Shown piece after piece: positions 19,115 to 28,961 of a stretch of DNA of 64,000 bases (positions are counted from its first letter, which is position 1; each line of letters starts with the position of its first letter). The position numbers and the translations under genes were made by a program. Source of the DNA: Pelagibacteraceae bacterium AG-390-O04 (GTDB taxonomy: Bacteria; Pseudomonadota; Alphaproteobacteria; Pelagibacterales; Pelagibacteraceae). Below the pieces are notes generated by a model, which saw only the letters and a list, made by a program, of their open reading frames with translations, was not told the origin of the DNA and did not search any database. The stretch lies in the NCBI GenBank assembly GCA_003278065.1, contig QCHE01000003.1, positions 19,412 through 83,411 on the forward strand, read 5' to 3'.

Positions 19115-21696
19115 TTTGATTTCCTTTTTTTTGATTTCTTATTTTTATCGTATTCCTTTCTTTTCTCAATCAATATTAATGCTTCTTCCATAGTCAGTTC
19201 AGCAGGATCTTTTTCTTCAGGTATTGTTGCATTAAGAGATTTATATTTAATATAAGGACCATATTGTCCTTTCATTATTCTTACAGGCTTTTTATCTTCA
19301 GGATGTTCTCCTAAATCTTTGATCATTGAGGAAGACATTCTACCAGGTTTAGCTTCTGCTATTAATGTGATTGCTCTATTTAAACCAATTGAAAAAATTT
19401 CCTCAACATTTTCTATTCGTGCTGATTTATTTTCACACTTTAAGTAAGGACCGAATCTTCCAGTATTTAACGTAATTTCTTTTTGATTATCAGGATTTAT
19501 TCCTAAAGATTTAGGCAAGGAACATAAAAATTGAGCTTTTTCTAAATCAATATTTTCCAATTTTAAGCCTTTGGGTATTGAAACATTTTTTAATAGTTCA
19601 TTGACTTCTGATTTAGCTTTTTTGTTCTTTTTCTTTTTCTTTGAAGCTTTTTCGTTCTCTACTTCAGTAGGGATTTTTTCATACTGAAGATAGGGTCCAA
19701 ATCTTCCATTTTTCAAATATATATCATTACCATTTTCATGTTTCCCAAGAAACTTTGGTTCAGCCAATTGTGCTTGCGCAGCAGCTTTTGCTTTAGATAA
19801 TGGTCTTGTAAATTTACATTCTGGATAATTTGAACAACCTATAAAAGCACCACCTCTAAAGCTATTTTTTAAACTAAGAGTTCCATTATTACATAATTGG
19901 CATTTTCTTACTATATTTCCTTCTTTATCTTTATCGAAAACTAAACTTCCTAAACTTTCATTGAGCAAATCTAAGACTTCTCTAGTTCTTTTTTCTTTAA
20001 CCTCTGAAACGTTGTTATTAAAATCTTTCCAAAAGAGCTCTAAAACTTTTATCCAGCTTTCTTTTCCTGTGGTTATTTCGTCTAGTTGATCTTCCAATCC
20101 AGCTGTAAAATTATAGTCAACATATTTTGCAAATAATTTTTCTAAAAAAGCTGAAATTAATTTACCTCTATCAGTAGGAAAAAAACGCTTATTTAGTATT
20201 TCAGCATATCCTCTATTAGCAATTGTAGAAATAATGCTTGCATAGGTAGATGGTCTTCCAATACCCAGTTCTTCCAGTTTTTTAACCAAACTAGCCTCAG
20301 AAAATCTTGGTGGTGGTTGTGTATAATGTTGTTCATCTATCAATGCCTCGATATTAACAGGCCCTTTAGACACAGATGGTAAAATATTTTCATCATCGTC
20401 TTTAGACTGATTGTTATAAATCCTTAAAAATCCATCAAATACAAGGACTGATCCACTAGCTTTACAAATAGTATCATTATTATCTGATGTTATGGTTATG
20501 GTGTTTCTATCAAACTTAGCTGACTCCATTTGAGAAGATAAAGCTCTACTCCAGATCAGGTCATATAATTTATTTTGATCTGTGCTTAAATATTTTTTAA
20601 CACTTTGAGGAGTTCTAATAATATCTGTAGGTCTGATCGCTTCATGAGCTTCTTGTGCATTTTTAGCTTTTTTTCCTGAATAATTTAAAGCCTCATTAGG
20701 TAAATACTCATTACCAATTTCTTTTTTAATATAATCTCTGAAAGCTGATACTGCATCTTTGGATAAGTTAGTTCCATCAGTTCTCATATAAGTAATCAAA
20801 CCAATTGTCTCCCCCTCAATCTCTATACCTTGATAAAGTTTTTGTGCAATTTGCATAGTTCTAGATGCGCCAAAACCCAATCTACTTGAGGCTGTTTGTT
20901 GAAGAGTAGATGTAGTAAATGGTCCTGATGGATTACGATTTACTATTTTACTAGAAATATCAGTAATACTAAATTTTTTTTTGTTAATAGTTGAAATAGC
21001 TTTATTAATTTCTTCCTTATTTTTAAACGAAAATTTTTCAATTTTTGTGTTATCGAGCTGATTGATACTAGCTGTTATACTTTGATTTTTTTGATCAAGA
21101 AATTTTACACTCAATGTCCAAAATTCTTCAGGTTTAAAAGATTCAATTTCATGTTCTCTTTCAGTGATTAATTTTAATGCTACAGATTGAACTCTACCAG
21201 CAGATTTTGAACCAGGTAATTTAGTCCAAAGTATTGGTGAAATATTAAATCCAACTAAATAATCTAAAGCTCTTCTAGCCATATAAGCATCAACTAGAAG
21301 TGGTTCAATTTGTCTTGGGTTTTCTATTCCATGAATTACAGCTTTTTTGGTTATTTCGTTAAAGACTACTCGTTCGATCTCTTTGTCTTTTAAAAGTTTT
21401 TTTTCATTTAAATATTCCTTTACGTGCCAGGCAATTGCTTCACCTTCACGATCTGGGTCAGTAGCTAATATAATCTTAGAGGAGTCTTTTGCGGCATCTG
21501 TTATTTCTTTGAGATATTTTTTTGAAAAACTGTCAACCTCCCATTCCATTTTAAAATCTTGATCTGGATCAACAGAACCGTTTTTGGATGGTAAGTCTCT
21601 AATATGCCCATAACTTGCTAAAACTTTATAATTGTCACCCAAATATTTATTTATTGTTTTAGCTTTAGCTGGGCTTTCTACAATTACCAAATTCAT
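19111..21696 (-). CDS. topA: DNA topoisomerase I
   Basis: Type IA topoisomerase relaxing negative supercoils. The TOPRIM domain starts at VIVESPAKAKTINKYLG (residues 4-20), with DPDREGEAIAWHV at about 80-92. The catalytic tyrosine Y303 is in GLITYMRTDGTNLS. The C-terminus has one complete four-cysteine zinc ribbon (CQLCNNG with GCSNYPECKF), followed by repeated GRFGPYL/GQYGPYIK modules and a lysine-rich end. The 861-residue length is normal. It lies directly downstream of plsY, where many alphaproteobacteria also have dprA. Confidence 0.97.
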   Translation of the reverse strand: MNLVIVESPAKAKTINKYLGDNYKVLASYGHIRDLPSKNGSVDPDQDFKMEWEVDSFSKKYLKEITDAAKDSSKIILATDPDREGEAIAWHVKEYLNEKKLLKDKEIERVVFNEITKKAVIHGIENPRQIEPLLVDAYMARRALDYLVGFNISPILWTKLPGSKSAGRVQSVALKLITEREHEIESFKPEEFWTLSVKFLDQKNQSITASINQLDNTKIEKFSFKNKEEINKAISTINKKKFSITDISSKIVNRNPSGPFTTSTLQQTASSRLGFGASRTMQIAQKLYQGIEIEGETIGLITYMRTDGTNLSKDAVSAFRDYIKKEIGNEYLPNEALNYSGKKAKNAQEAHEAIRPTDIIRTPQSVKKYLSTDQNKLYDLIWSRALSSQMESAKFDRNTITITSDNNDTICKASGSVLVFDGFLRIYNNQSKDDDENILPSVSKGPVNIEALIDEQHYTQPPPRFSEASLVKKLEELGIGRPSTYASIISTIANRGYAEILNKRFFPTDRGKLISAFLEKLFAKYVDYNFTAGLEDQLDEITTGKESWIKVLELFWKDFNNNVSEVKEKRTREVLDLLNESLGSLVFDKDKEGNIVRKCQLCNNGTLSLKNSFRGGAFIGCSNYPECKFTRPLSKAKAAAQAQLAEPKFLGKHENGNDIYLKNGRFGPYLQYEKIPTEVENEKASKKKKKNKKAKSEVNELLKNVSIPKGLKLENIDLEKAQFLCSLPKSLGINPDNQKEITLNTGRFGPYLKCENKSARIENVEEIFSIGLNRAITLIAEAKPGRMSSSMIKDLGEHPEDKKPVRIMKGQYGPYIKYKSLNATIPEEKDPAELTMEEALILIEKRKEYDKNKKSKKRKSK

Positions 21697-21732
21697 AAGC
21701 TACAAACTACTCAAAAGACTTAGATAGTCAAT

Positions 21733-22311
21733 TTAATAAATTTTTGTCTTGGTTTCTTCTTTGTTTTTCAATCTTTTAATATTTTCTCTATGGGTAAAAA
21801 ATATCAAAACAAACATAATTGTAAAAAAAATTACCTTATCAAATTGAGCTAAAATTAATAAATAAATTGGTATAGATGCTGCACCTACTAAAGATGACAG
21901 AGAAGAGTATTTAGAAATAAAAAAAGTTATAAACCAAGAAATAGTAAAGATAATTCCAAAATAAACATTTAAAGCAAATAAAATTCCAACATAAGCAGCA
22001 ACACCTTTGCCACCTTTAAACTTTAACCAAATTGGAAATACATGACCTAAAAAAGCACATAAAGAAGCAACATATAGAAAATCTAGGTAAAAAATTTTTA
22101 CATAAATTACTGGCACCACAGCTTTTAAAATATCTAAAAATAATGTTCCATACCCAATACTTTTATTTCCTGTTCTTAAAGCATTAGTTGCTCCAATATT
22201 TCCTGATCCAATTTCTCTAATATCTTTTTTTAAAAAAATCTTTGTTAGTATAAAACCAAACGGTATTGAGCCCATAAGGTAAGAAATCATACCTATTAAA
22301 AAAATATCCAT
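21733..22311 (-). CDS. plsY: Acyl-phosphate:glycerol-3-phosphate acyltransferase
   Basis: Membrane enzyme that acylates glycerol-3-phosphate using acyl-phosphate made by PlsX, whose gene begins at the far end of this window. The 192-residue product has several membrane segments and the three conserved motifs: MGSIPFGFILTK, REIGSGNIGATNALRTG and LGHVFPIWLKFKGGKGVA. It lies between pyrC (one-base gap) and topA (36-base gap) on the minus strand. Confidence 0.95.
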   Translation of the reverse strand: MDIFLIGMISYLMGSIPFGFILTKIFLKKDIREIGSGNIGATNALRTGNKSIGYGTLFLDILKAVVPVIYVKIFYLDFLYVASLCAFLGHVFPIWLKFKGGKGVAAYVGILFALNVYFGIIFTISWFITFFISKYSSLSSLVGAASIPIYLLILAQFDKVIFFTIMFVLIFFTHRENIKRLKNKEETKTKIY

Positions 22312-22312
22312 A

Positions 22313-23599
22313 TTATAGCTTAAATAATTCTTTACCTTTTACAAATGTATTTACAACTTTACCTTGCAGTTTTTTATCTTCAATCGATGTATTTTTTGAT
22401 TTTGAAATTAAATTTTCTTTTTTTACAATCCATGGTTTATCTATATCGACGATACATAAATCTGCCTCATTCCCGATTGAAAGATTTCCTTTATCTATTT
22501 TAAGTATTTTTGCAGGGTTAGATGTGAGAGCTTTTATTATAGTTTCTAATTTTAGAGAGCCATTATGATAAAGTTCTAAACTTAAAGATAGTAATGTCTC
22601 TATGCCAGATGCTCCAGTAGCCGCTTGAGAAAAAGTTAGTCTTTTAGACTCCTCATCTTCTGGTTTGTGATCAGAAACAATAACATCAATTAACCCATCT
22701 TTTATTCCTTGAACTAAAGCTACTCTGTCTTCTTCTCTTCTTAGAGGTGGAGATAATTTTAAAAAAGTTCTAAAGTCACCGATATCATTTTCGTTTAATG
22801 AGAGATTGTTAATAGAGACACCTGAAGTAAATTTTACTATTTCTTTTCTTTGCTTGATTACTTCTATAGATTTCTGAGAAGATAATTGTGATATATGATA
22901 TCTACATTTAACTTTTTCCAATAGAGTTAAATCTCTTTCTATCAAAATTCTCTCAGCAATTTCTGGTATACCGGATAGACCTAGTTTTGAAGCAATAATA
23001 CCAGAGTTAATCATACCATTTTTTGCAAGCTCATAATCTTCAGCATGCTGCATTATTAAACACCCAAGATCTTTTGCAGAATTCATTATTCTCGACATTA
23101 ATCTTGGATTTTGAATTGTTTTAGTGCCATCTGTAAAAGCGATTATTCCTTTTTTTTGTAATAGACCAAACTCTATCATGTTTGTGCCTTCAATATTTTT
23201 AGTTAGTGAAGCGCAAGGAAAGATGTTTATTTTAGATTTATCTCTTCCTCTTCTTTTTAAAAAATCAACAATTGATACATTGTCTATAATTGGATCAGTA
23301 TTTGGCATTGTAACAACTGATGTTACACCACCTGCTAAAGCTGCATTACTTAGAGTTCTAAAATTTTCTTTATATTCATAACCAGGTTCACCAACAAAAA
23401 CTCGCATATCAACAAGTCCTGGAAATATGTATTTTCCTTTTAAATCTATTGGTTTTTCTCTTGTAGGAAGATTATTAGTATTAACTTTTTTTCCAATAGC
23501 TTCAATTTTACCATCTTCTCCAATAATTAATCCACCAAATTCGTTTAAAGAATTATGTGGGTCAATTATATTAGCGTTGATAAAGTATTGTTTTTTCAT
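22313..23599 (-). CDS. pyrC: Dihydroorotase-like protein, HxH metal motif absent
   Basis: Amidohydrolase of the class I dihydroorotase family, 428 residues, next to pyrB. The usual DxHxH that binds zinc is replaced by DMRVF (D64, R66, F68), followed by VGEPG instead of LREPG. Later ligand positions remain: H185 in MQHAEDY, H235 in YHISQLSS and D310 in VSDHKPE. Related non-catalytic dihydroorotase-like partners of aspartate transcarbamoylase are known, so a structural role is possible. True catalytic activity should not be assumed. Confidence 0.85.
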   Translation of the reverse strand: MKKQYFINANIIDPHNSLNEFGGLIIGEDGKIEAIGKKVNTNNLPTREKPIDLKGKYIFPGLVDMRVFVGEPGYEYKENFRTLSNAALAGGVTSVVTMPNTDPIIDNVSIVDFLKRRGRDKSKINIFPCASLTKNIEGTNMIEFGLLQKKGIIAFTDGTKTIQNPRLMSRIMNSAKDLGCLIMQHAEDYELAKNGMINSGIIASKLGLSGIPEIAERILIERDLTLLEKVKCRYHISQLSSQKSIEVIKQRKEIVKFTSGVSINNLSLNENDIGDFRTFLKLSPPLRREEDRVALVQGIKDGLIDVIVSDHKPEDEESKRLTFSQAATGASGIETLLSLSLELYHNGSLKLETIIKALTSNPAKILKIDKGNLSIGNEADLCIVDIDKPWIVKKENLISKSKNTSIEDKKLQGKVVNTFVKGKELFKL

Positions 23600-24541
23600 T
23601 TATGTACAAAATATTTTTAAACAAGCCATACGCACTGCTACACCAAGTTCTACTTGCTCTTTGATTACACTTTTATTAATATCATCAGCCAAGATGGTAT
23701 CGATTTCAATACCTCTATTCATAGGTCCTGGATGCATTATTAATGCATCTGGTTTTGCATGTTCTAATTTATCAGGAGTAAGACCGTAATATTCATAATA
23801 TTCTCGATTTGAAGAAAGATAAGAACTTGTCATTCTTTCACTTTGTAATCTTAACATCATAACTATGTCACAATTTTTCAAACCTTTTTTCATATCTGTA
23901 AAAGTATTAACACCAAACTTATTGATTTCTTTTGGCATCAAATTTGTTGGAGCAATTATATTTACTTCAGCACCCAACATATTAAGTAGATAGATATTGG
24001 ATCTCGCTACACGTGAATGAAGTATGTCACCACAGATTGCAATTTTTAGTCCTTCAACTTTTTTTTTTCGATTAATAATTGTTAATGCATCTAGTAATGC
24101 TTGGGTAGGGTGTTCTCTTCTCCCATCACCAGCATTTAAGACTGCACAATTTACTTTTTGAGAAAGTAAATTACACGCACCAGAATCTTGATGTCTAATA
24201 ACAATAATATCAGGATGCATTGCATTTAAAGTCATCGCTGTATCTATTAAAGTTTCTCCTTTTTTGATTGCAGAGTTACTAATATTCATTGACATAACAT
24301 CTGCACCAAGTCTTTTTCCAGCTAATTCAAATGAACTTTGTGTTCTTGTAGATGGTTCAAAAAATAAATTTATCTGTGTTTTTCCTCTTAGCGCGTCTAT
24401 TTTTTTATTTTTACTTTGATTAACTTTAATGAATGCATGTGCTTCATCTAATATTAAATTTACATCGTTAATTGATAAATCTTGAATACCTAACAAATGT
24501 TTTTGGGAAATTTTAACAGCTTTATTAGTTGGGATTGCCAT
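23600..24541 (-). CDS. pyrB: Aspartate carbamoyltransferase catalytic subunit
   Basis: Condenses carbamoyl phosphate and aspartate in pyrimidine synthesis. It has the carbamoyl-phosphate motif [13 protein letters not shown], the [15 protein letters not shown] segment and the C-terminal [14 protein letters not shown] prefer the ATG at 24539-24541; an in-frame TTG at 24550 would add three residues. With the ATG the product has 313 residues. It abuts the dihydroorotase-like gene, suggesting a complex. No regulatory pyrI is present. Confidence 0.94.
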   Translation of the reverse strand: MAIPTNKAVKISQKHLLGIQDLSINDVNLILDEAHAFIKVNQSKNKKIDALRGKTQINLFFEPSTRTQSSFELAGKRLGADVMSMNISNSAIKKGETLIDTAMTLNAMHPDIIVIRHQDSGACNLLSQKVNCAVLNAGDGRREHPTQALLDALTIINRKKKVEGLKIAICGDILHSRVARSNIYLLNMLGAEVNIIAPTNLMPKEINKFGVNTFTDMKKGLKNCDIVMMLRLQSERMTSSYLSSNREYYEYYGLTPDKLEHAKPDALIMHPGPMNRGIEIDTILADDINKSVIKEQVELGVAVRMACLKIFCT

Positions 24542-24583
24542 TAAAACCAACTCTATAACTATAAAGCTCTATAATAGCAAGCA

Positions 24584-25039
24584 TTAATTATTAAGAAAAT
24601 CTATTGCACCTTGTAAAATGAAGGCAGCAGCATTTTCATCAATTTTCTTTTCTCTTTTACTCACATTAACATCTAATTGGCTAGAAATATTAAAAACACC
24701 AATAGTTGATAATCTTTCATCCCATAGACAAATAGGTAAATTGATATTTTTCTCTAAATTATCAGAGGTATCTTTTACAGATTGAGCAGAACTGCCTGAG
24801 GAACCGTCCATATTAAGAGGATTTCCAATAATAATACCTTTAATATTATTTTCTTTAATAATACTTTTAAGCTCTTCTATAAGCTTTTTAGAAGTAGATC
24901 TGTTAATAGTTTTAAAAGGTGTAGCAATTAATTGTTTTTCATCGCATATAGATACTCCGATTCTTTTAGAACCCAGGTCTAAACCTATTAACCTACATTT
25001 ATCTAACTGTTTTTTTTTAAATTCTTCTAATGTGATCAT
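24584..25039 (-). CDS. ruvX: Putative pre-16S rRNA nuclease / RuvX-type RNase H-fold protein
   Basis: YqgF/RuvX proteins have an RNase H fold and process the 5' end of 16S rRNA. The 151-residue product has the GLDLGSKRIGVSICDEKQLI motif with the catalytic aspartate, the IIGNPLNMDGSSGSSAQ segment and LPICLWDERLST, ending with DENAAAFILQGAIDFL. It heads the minus-strand group with pyrB and is divergent from gatC across 50 bases. Confidence 0.9.
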   Translation of the reverse strand: MITLEEFKKKQLDKCRLIGLDLGSKRIGVSICDEKQLIATPFKTINRSTSKKLIEELKSIIKENNIKGIIIGNPLNMDGSSGSSAQSVKDTSDNLEKNINLPICLWDERLSTIGVFNISSQLDVNVSKREKKIDENAAAFILQGAIDFLNN

Positions 25040-25089
25040 ATTGTATATTTTAAACTTAAGTGATAGTTTGCGTCATATTTAAATAGCAT

Positions 25090-25377
25090 ATGAGCATAGA
25101 TCTTAAAACAATAAAGCATATATCAAAATTATCAAGAATATCGGTTAATGAGAAAAAAGCTGATAAATTAGCTGATGATTTAAATTCTATTTTTAAATTT
25201 ATTGAGAAACTTAATGAATTAAAAACAGATAATGTCGAACCCCTGACGTCAGTGGCTGAAACTACTCTTAAGTTAAGACCTGATGAAGTAAAAAGTAAGG
25301 ACATTCGAGAACAAATAATTAAAAATTCACCTCAAGATAATGAAGATTATTTTGTTGTACCAAAGGTTATTGAGTAA
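25090..25377 (+). CDS. gatC: Asp-tRNA(Asn)/Glu-tRNA(Gln) amidotransferase subunit C
   Basis: GatC stabilises the GatAB heterodimer. The 95-residue product has the family layout: [40 protein letters not shown], the proline-containing LTSVAE, and the C-terminal RPDEVKSK with [15 protein letters not shown]. It is the first gene of gatCAB and overlaps gatA by one base. Its presence implies indirect Gln- or Asn-tRNA synthesis. Confidence 0.95.
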   Translation: MSIDLKTIKHISKLSRISVNEKKADKLADDLNSIFKFIEKLNELKTDNVEPLTSVAETTLKLRPDEVKSKDIREQIIKNSPQDNEDYFVVPKVIE

Positions 25378-26834
25378 TGTCTGATATTACAAAACAATCA
25401 CTTTCAGAATTAGTCAAAAATATTAAAGATAAAAAACTATCTTCAGAGGAAGTTACTAAAGCATTCATCAATAGATCTGAAAAATCAAAAAAATTAAATG
25501 CATATATCACTGAAAATTATTCCTCTGCATTACAAAAAGCTAAAGAATTTGATCAAAAACCAAATTTAGATCTGAAATTACCAGGCATACCAATGGCAGT
25601 TAAAGATTTATTTTGTACCCAGAATATTCGTACAACAGCAGGAAGTAAAATATTAAATAATTTTGTACCTAGTTATGAGTCTACTGTTACAAAAAATATC
25701 TGGAACGAAGGAGCTATACTTTTAGGAAAATTAAATTGTGATGAATTTGCAATGGGATCTTCTAATGAAACTAGTTTCTTTGGTAATGTTCAAAATCCGA
25801 TTGATAAAGATTTAGTTCCAGGAGGATCTTCAGGTGGATCAGCTTCAGCTGTAGCAGGTCAATTAACTCCAATAACTATTGGTACTGACACTGGTGGATC
25901 TATAAGACAACCAGCTTCATTTACTGGAACAGTAGGTTTAAAACCAACTTATGGAAGTTGCTCACGATATGGAATAGTTGCTTTTGCATCATCTTTGGAT
26001 CAAGCTGGCCCTATGGCACAAAATGTAAAAGATTGTGCGTTGCTTCAAGAAGTAATTAGTACTTATGATCCAAAAGATTCTACATCCATTGATTTTAAAA
26101 GAAATAATTATAGTAAAGAATTAACATATAATATTAAAGGAAAAAAAATTGGTATACCAAAGGAGTATAGAGTTGATGGAATGCCACATGAAATTGAAGA
26201 ACTTTGGCAAAAAGGTATTCAGTATGTAAAAGATTGTGGGGCTGAAATTGTTGATATATCACTTCCTCATACAAGCTATGCATTACCGACTTATTATATA
26301 GTGGCACCAGCAGAAGCTTCATCTAACTTAGCTAGATATGATGGTGTTAAGTATGGATTTAGAGCCAAAGGTGAAAACTTAATAGATATGTACGAAAAAA
26401 CAAGATCAGAAGGTTTTGGTGCTGAAGTTCAAAGAAGAATTATGATTGGAACTTATGTTTTGTCTTCTGGTTATTATGATGCTTATTATCTTAAAGCTCA
26501 AAAAGTTAGAAAATTAATTAAGAATGATTTCGATGAAGTGTTTAATAAAGTAGACGCAATATTAACTCCTTCAACTCCTAGTTCGGCATTTAAGATAGGG
26601 GAAAAAAAAGATGACCCAGTTTCAATGTATTTAAACGATATTTTTACTGTACCAGTTAATTTAGCAGGTTTGCCTGGGATTTCTATTCCAGCAGGTCATG
26701 ATACTAAAGGATATCCACTTGGCTTACAAATAATTGGTAAAGCTTTTGATGAACAAAATATATTAAATATTGCTTATGCAATGGAGGAAAAAATTAACTT
26801 TAAAAATAAGATAACTGATTGGTGGATTAAATGA
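25377..26834 (+). CDS. gatA: Asp-tRNA(Asn)/Glu-tRNA(Gln) amidotransferase subunit A
   Basis: The glutaminase subunit, which releases ammonia for amidation of misacylated tRNA. It is an amidase-signature enzyme with the full Ser-cisSer-Lys triad: K76 in MAVKDLFC, S151 in [14 protein letters not shown] and S175 in [15 protein letters not shown]. The length of 485 is normal. A 4-base ATGA overlap joins it to gatB. Confidence 0.97.
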   Translation: MSDITKQSLSELVKNIKDKKLSSEEVTKAFINRSEKSKKLNAYITENYSSALQKAKEFDQKPNLDLKLPGIPMAVKDLFCTQNIRTTAGSKILNNFVPSYESTVTKNIWNEGAILLGKLNCDEFAMGSSNETSFFGNVQNPIDKDLVPGGSSGGSASAVAGQLTPITIGTDTGGSIRQPASFTGTVGLKPTYGSCSRYGIVAFASSLDQAGPMAQNVKDCALLQEVISTYDPKDSTSIDFKRNNYSKELTYNIKGKKIGIPKEYRVDGMPHEIEELWQKGIQYVKDCGAEIVDISLPHTSYALPTYYIVAPAEASSNLARYDGVKYGFRAKGENLIDMYEKTRSEGFGAEVQRRIMIGTYVLSSGYYDAYYLKAQKVRKLIKNDFDEVFNKVDAILTPSTPSSAFKIGEKKDDPVSMYLNDIFTVPVNLAGLPGISIPAGHDTKGYPLGLQIIGKAFDEQNILNIAYAMEEKINFKNKITDWWIK

Positions 26835-28306
26835 ATAAAAATAAATCAGAGTATCTAATTAATAGAAAAGATAATCAATATGAAGTTGTAATTGGATTAG
26901 AAGTTCATGCGCAAGTTACCTCACAATCAAAATTATTTTCTACATCTGCAACTAAATTTGGAGCTGAACCTAATACACAAGTTAGTTTAGTTGATGCCGC
27001 ATTCCCTGGAATGTTACCAGTAATTAATGAATTTTGTGTTAAACAAGCAATTAAAACTGGTATCGGTCTTAATGCAAAAATCAATAAACGTTCTGTATTC
27101 GATAGAAAAAATTATTTTTACGCAGATTTACCTCAAGGATACCAAATTTCTCAATTTAAAGATCCAATAGTAGGAGAGGGTAAAGTTATTTTAGATATGC
27201 CTGATGGCCAAAAAGAAGTAGGAATTGAAAGATTACATTTAGAACAAGATGCTGGGAAAAGTATTCATGATCTTGACCCACAAAACACATTTGTAGATTT
27301 AAATAGATCTGGAGTAGCTCTAATGGAAATCGTGAGCAAACCAGACCTTAGATCTCCAGATGAAGTAAGTGTATATATTAAAAAATTAAGATCGATAATG
27401 AGATATTTAGGAACATGTGATGGAAATATGCAAGAGGGATCATTGAGAGCAGATGTTAATGTTTCTGTAAGATCAAAAGGTTCAAAAGAATTTGGAACTA
27501 GATGTGAAATCAAAAATGTTAACTCAATTAAATTTATGCAAATGGCAATTGAATACGAAGCTAATAGACAAGTTGATTTGTTAGAAGAAGGTAAGTTGGT
27601 CGATCAAGAAACTAGATTATTTGACACAAAGAAAAATGAAACAAGATCTATGAGATCAAAAGAAGATGCTCATGATTATAGATATTTTCCAGATCCAGAT
27701 TTATTACCATTAGAAGTTTCTGATGATTTTGTTAATAAAATAAAAACTGACATTCCAGAATTACCAGATGATAAAAAGAAAAGATTTATTGATGAGTTTA
27801 AACTGAAGCCTTATGAAGCTAATATCTTAGTTTCAGATATTGATACAGCAAAATATTTTGAAGAAGTTGTGGCCAAGATGGGAAAGAATAAAGATATAAA
27901 ATTAGCAGTTAATTGGATTACAGGTGAATTATTCGCCATTCTAAACAATAAAAACTTAGAAATTTCTCAAAGTCCAATAAGTGCAAAAAATCTAGCGATA
28001 TTGGTGAATTTAATTAAGAATGGAACAATCTCAGGAAAGATAGCTAAAACAGTATTTGAATTAATGATGGATGGAGATAAGGATCCACAAAAAATTGTTG
28101 AAGAAAAAGGATTGAAACAACAGAGTGATCCTAAAGCACTAGAAGCATTAATAGATAAAATTATTAATGACAACAGAGACAAAGCTGTTGAATATAAACA
28201 AGGCAAGGAAAAATTATTTGGATTCTTTGTTGGACAGGCAATGAAAGCTTCTGGTGGTAAAGCTAATCCTCAATTAATAAACGAGATATTAAAGAAAAAG
28301 CTTTAA
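26831..28306 (+). CDS. gatB: Asp-tRNA(Asn)/Glu-tRNA(Gln) amidotransferase subunit B
   Basis: The tRNA-binding kinase/transamidase subunit. The 491-residue product has [19 protein letters not shown] at the N-terminus, the [16 protein letters not shown] and LEQDAGKS catalytic-cradle segments, and a C-terminal YqeY-like helical tail (from about 420, [15 protein letters not shown]) that contacts tRNA. It completes the gatCAB operon and is followed after 4 bases by an O-methyltransferase. Confidence 0.97.
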   Translation: MNKNKSEYLINRKDNQYEVVIGLEVHAQVTSQSKLFSTSATKFGAEPNTQVSLVDAAFPGMLPVINEFCVKQAIKTGIGLNAKINKRSVFDRKNYFYADLPQGYQISQFKDPIVGEGKVILDMPDGQKEVGIERLHLEQDAGKSIHDLDPQNTFVDLNRSGVALMEIVSKPDLRSPDEVSVYIKKLRSIMRYLGTCDGNMQEGSLRADVNVSVRSKGSKEFGTRCEIKNVNSIKFMQMAIEYEANRQVDLLEEGKLVDQETRLFDTKKNETRSMRSKEDAHDYRYFPDPDLLPLEVSDDFVNKIKTDIPELPDDKKKRFIDEFKLKPYEANILVSDIDTAKYFEEVVAKMGKNKDIKLAVNWITGELFAILNNKNLEISQSPISAKNLAILVNLIKNGTISGKIAKTVFELMMDGDKDPQKIVEEKGLKQQSDPKALEALIDKIINDNRDKAVEYKQGKEKLFGFFVGQAMKASGGKANPQLINEILKKKL

Positions 28307-28310
28307 CATA

Positions 28311-28961
28311 ATGGGTGTAAACCTTGATATCACAGAGAAATTACAAAATTATATTAGTGATTTTGGTTTAAAGTTAAATCCCATTCAGCAAGAAATAATT
28401 GAATATAATAAAACCTTAGGTGATATCAAAAGGATGCAGATAGATCCTACGCAATGTCATTTTCTTCATTTGATAATAAAAGTCTCAAATATTAAAAATG
28501 TACTTGAGATTGGTACTTTTACAGGACTAAGTGCACTTTCAATTTCACTTGCTTTACCTGATGACGGAAAATTAATCGCTCTTGATAAAAATGAAGAGAC
28601 TAACAAAGTAGCTCTAGGTTTTTTTAAAAAAGCTAACCAGGATCATAAAATTAAAACAATAATAAATCCTGCACTTGATACTTTAGAAGAACTAAAAAAT
28701 CAAAAATTTGATATGATTTTTATAGATGCAGATAAAATGAATTATAAAGAATATTATGAAAAATCTTTAGGACTAATTAATCAAGGTGGATTAATTATTA
28801 TTGATAATGTTTTATGGCATGGTGAGGTTATTGATGAAAAAAATGATGATAAATTCACAATTAATATTAGAGAATTTAATAAATTTGTATCTGAGGATAA
28901 AAGGGTAGAACAAATTATCATACCATTGGGTGATGGAATGACTGTATGTAGAGTTTTATAA
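28311..28961 (+). CDS. Class I SAM-dependent O-methyltransferase
   Basis: The 216-residue product belongs to the catechol/caffeoyl-CoA O-methyltransferase-like family. SAM-binding motif I is VLEIGTFTGLSALSISLALP (from about residue 64), and the metal-binding region is DMIFIDADKMNYKEYYE, with the second set in IIIDNVLWHGEV. The substrate cannot be read from the sequence. It is cotranscribed with trhO (one-base TAATG overlap), which makes an RNA-related substrate possible (for example the TrmR type that methylates hydroxyuridine in tRNA). This is inference. Confidence 0.85.
   Translation: MGVNLDITEKLQNYISDFGLKLNPIQQEIIEYNKTLGDIKRMQIDPTQCHFLHLIIKVSNIKNVLEIGTFTGLSALSISLALPDDGKLIALDKNEETNKVALGFFKKANQDHKIKTIINPALDTLEELKNQKFDMIFIDADKMNYKEYYEKSLGLINQGGLIIIDNVLWHGEVIDEKNDDKFTINIREFNKFVSEDKRVEQIIIPLGDGMTVCRVL

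Noticed and set aside
23427-23789. 120-codon open frame opposite the pyrB/pyrC junction
   Set aside because: It spans two real genes on the other strand and shows no motif of its own.
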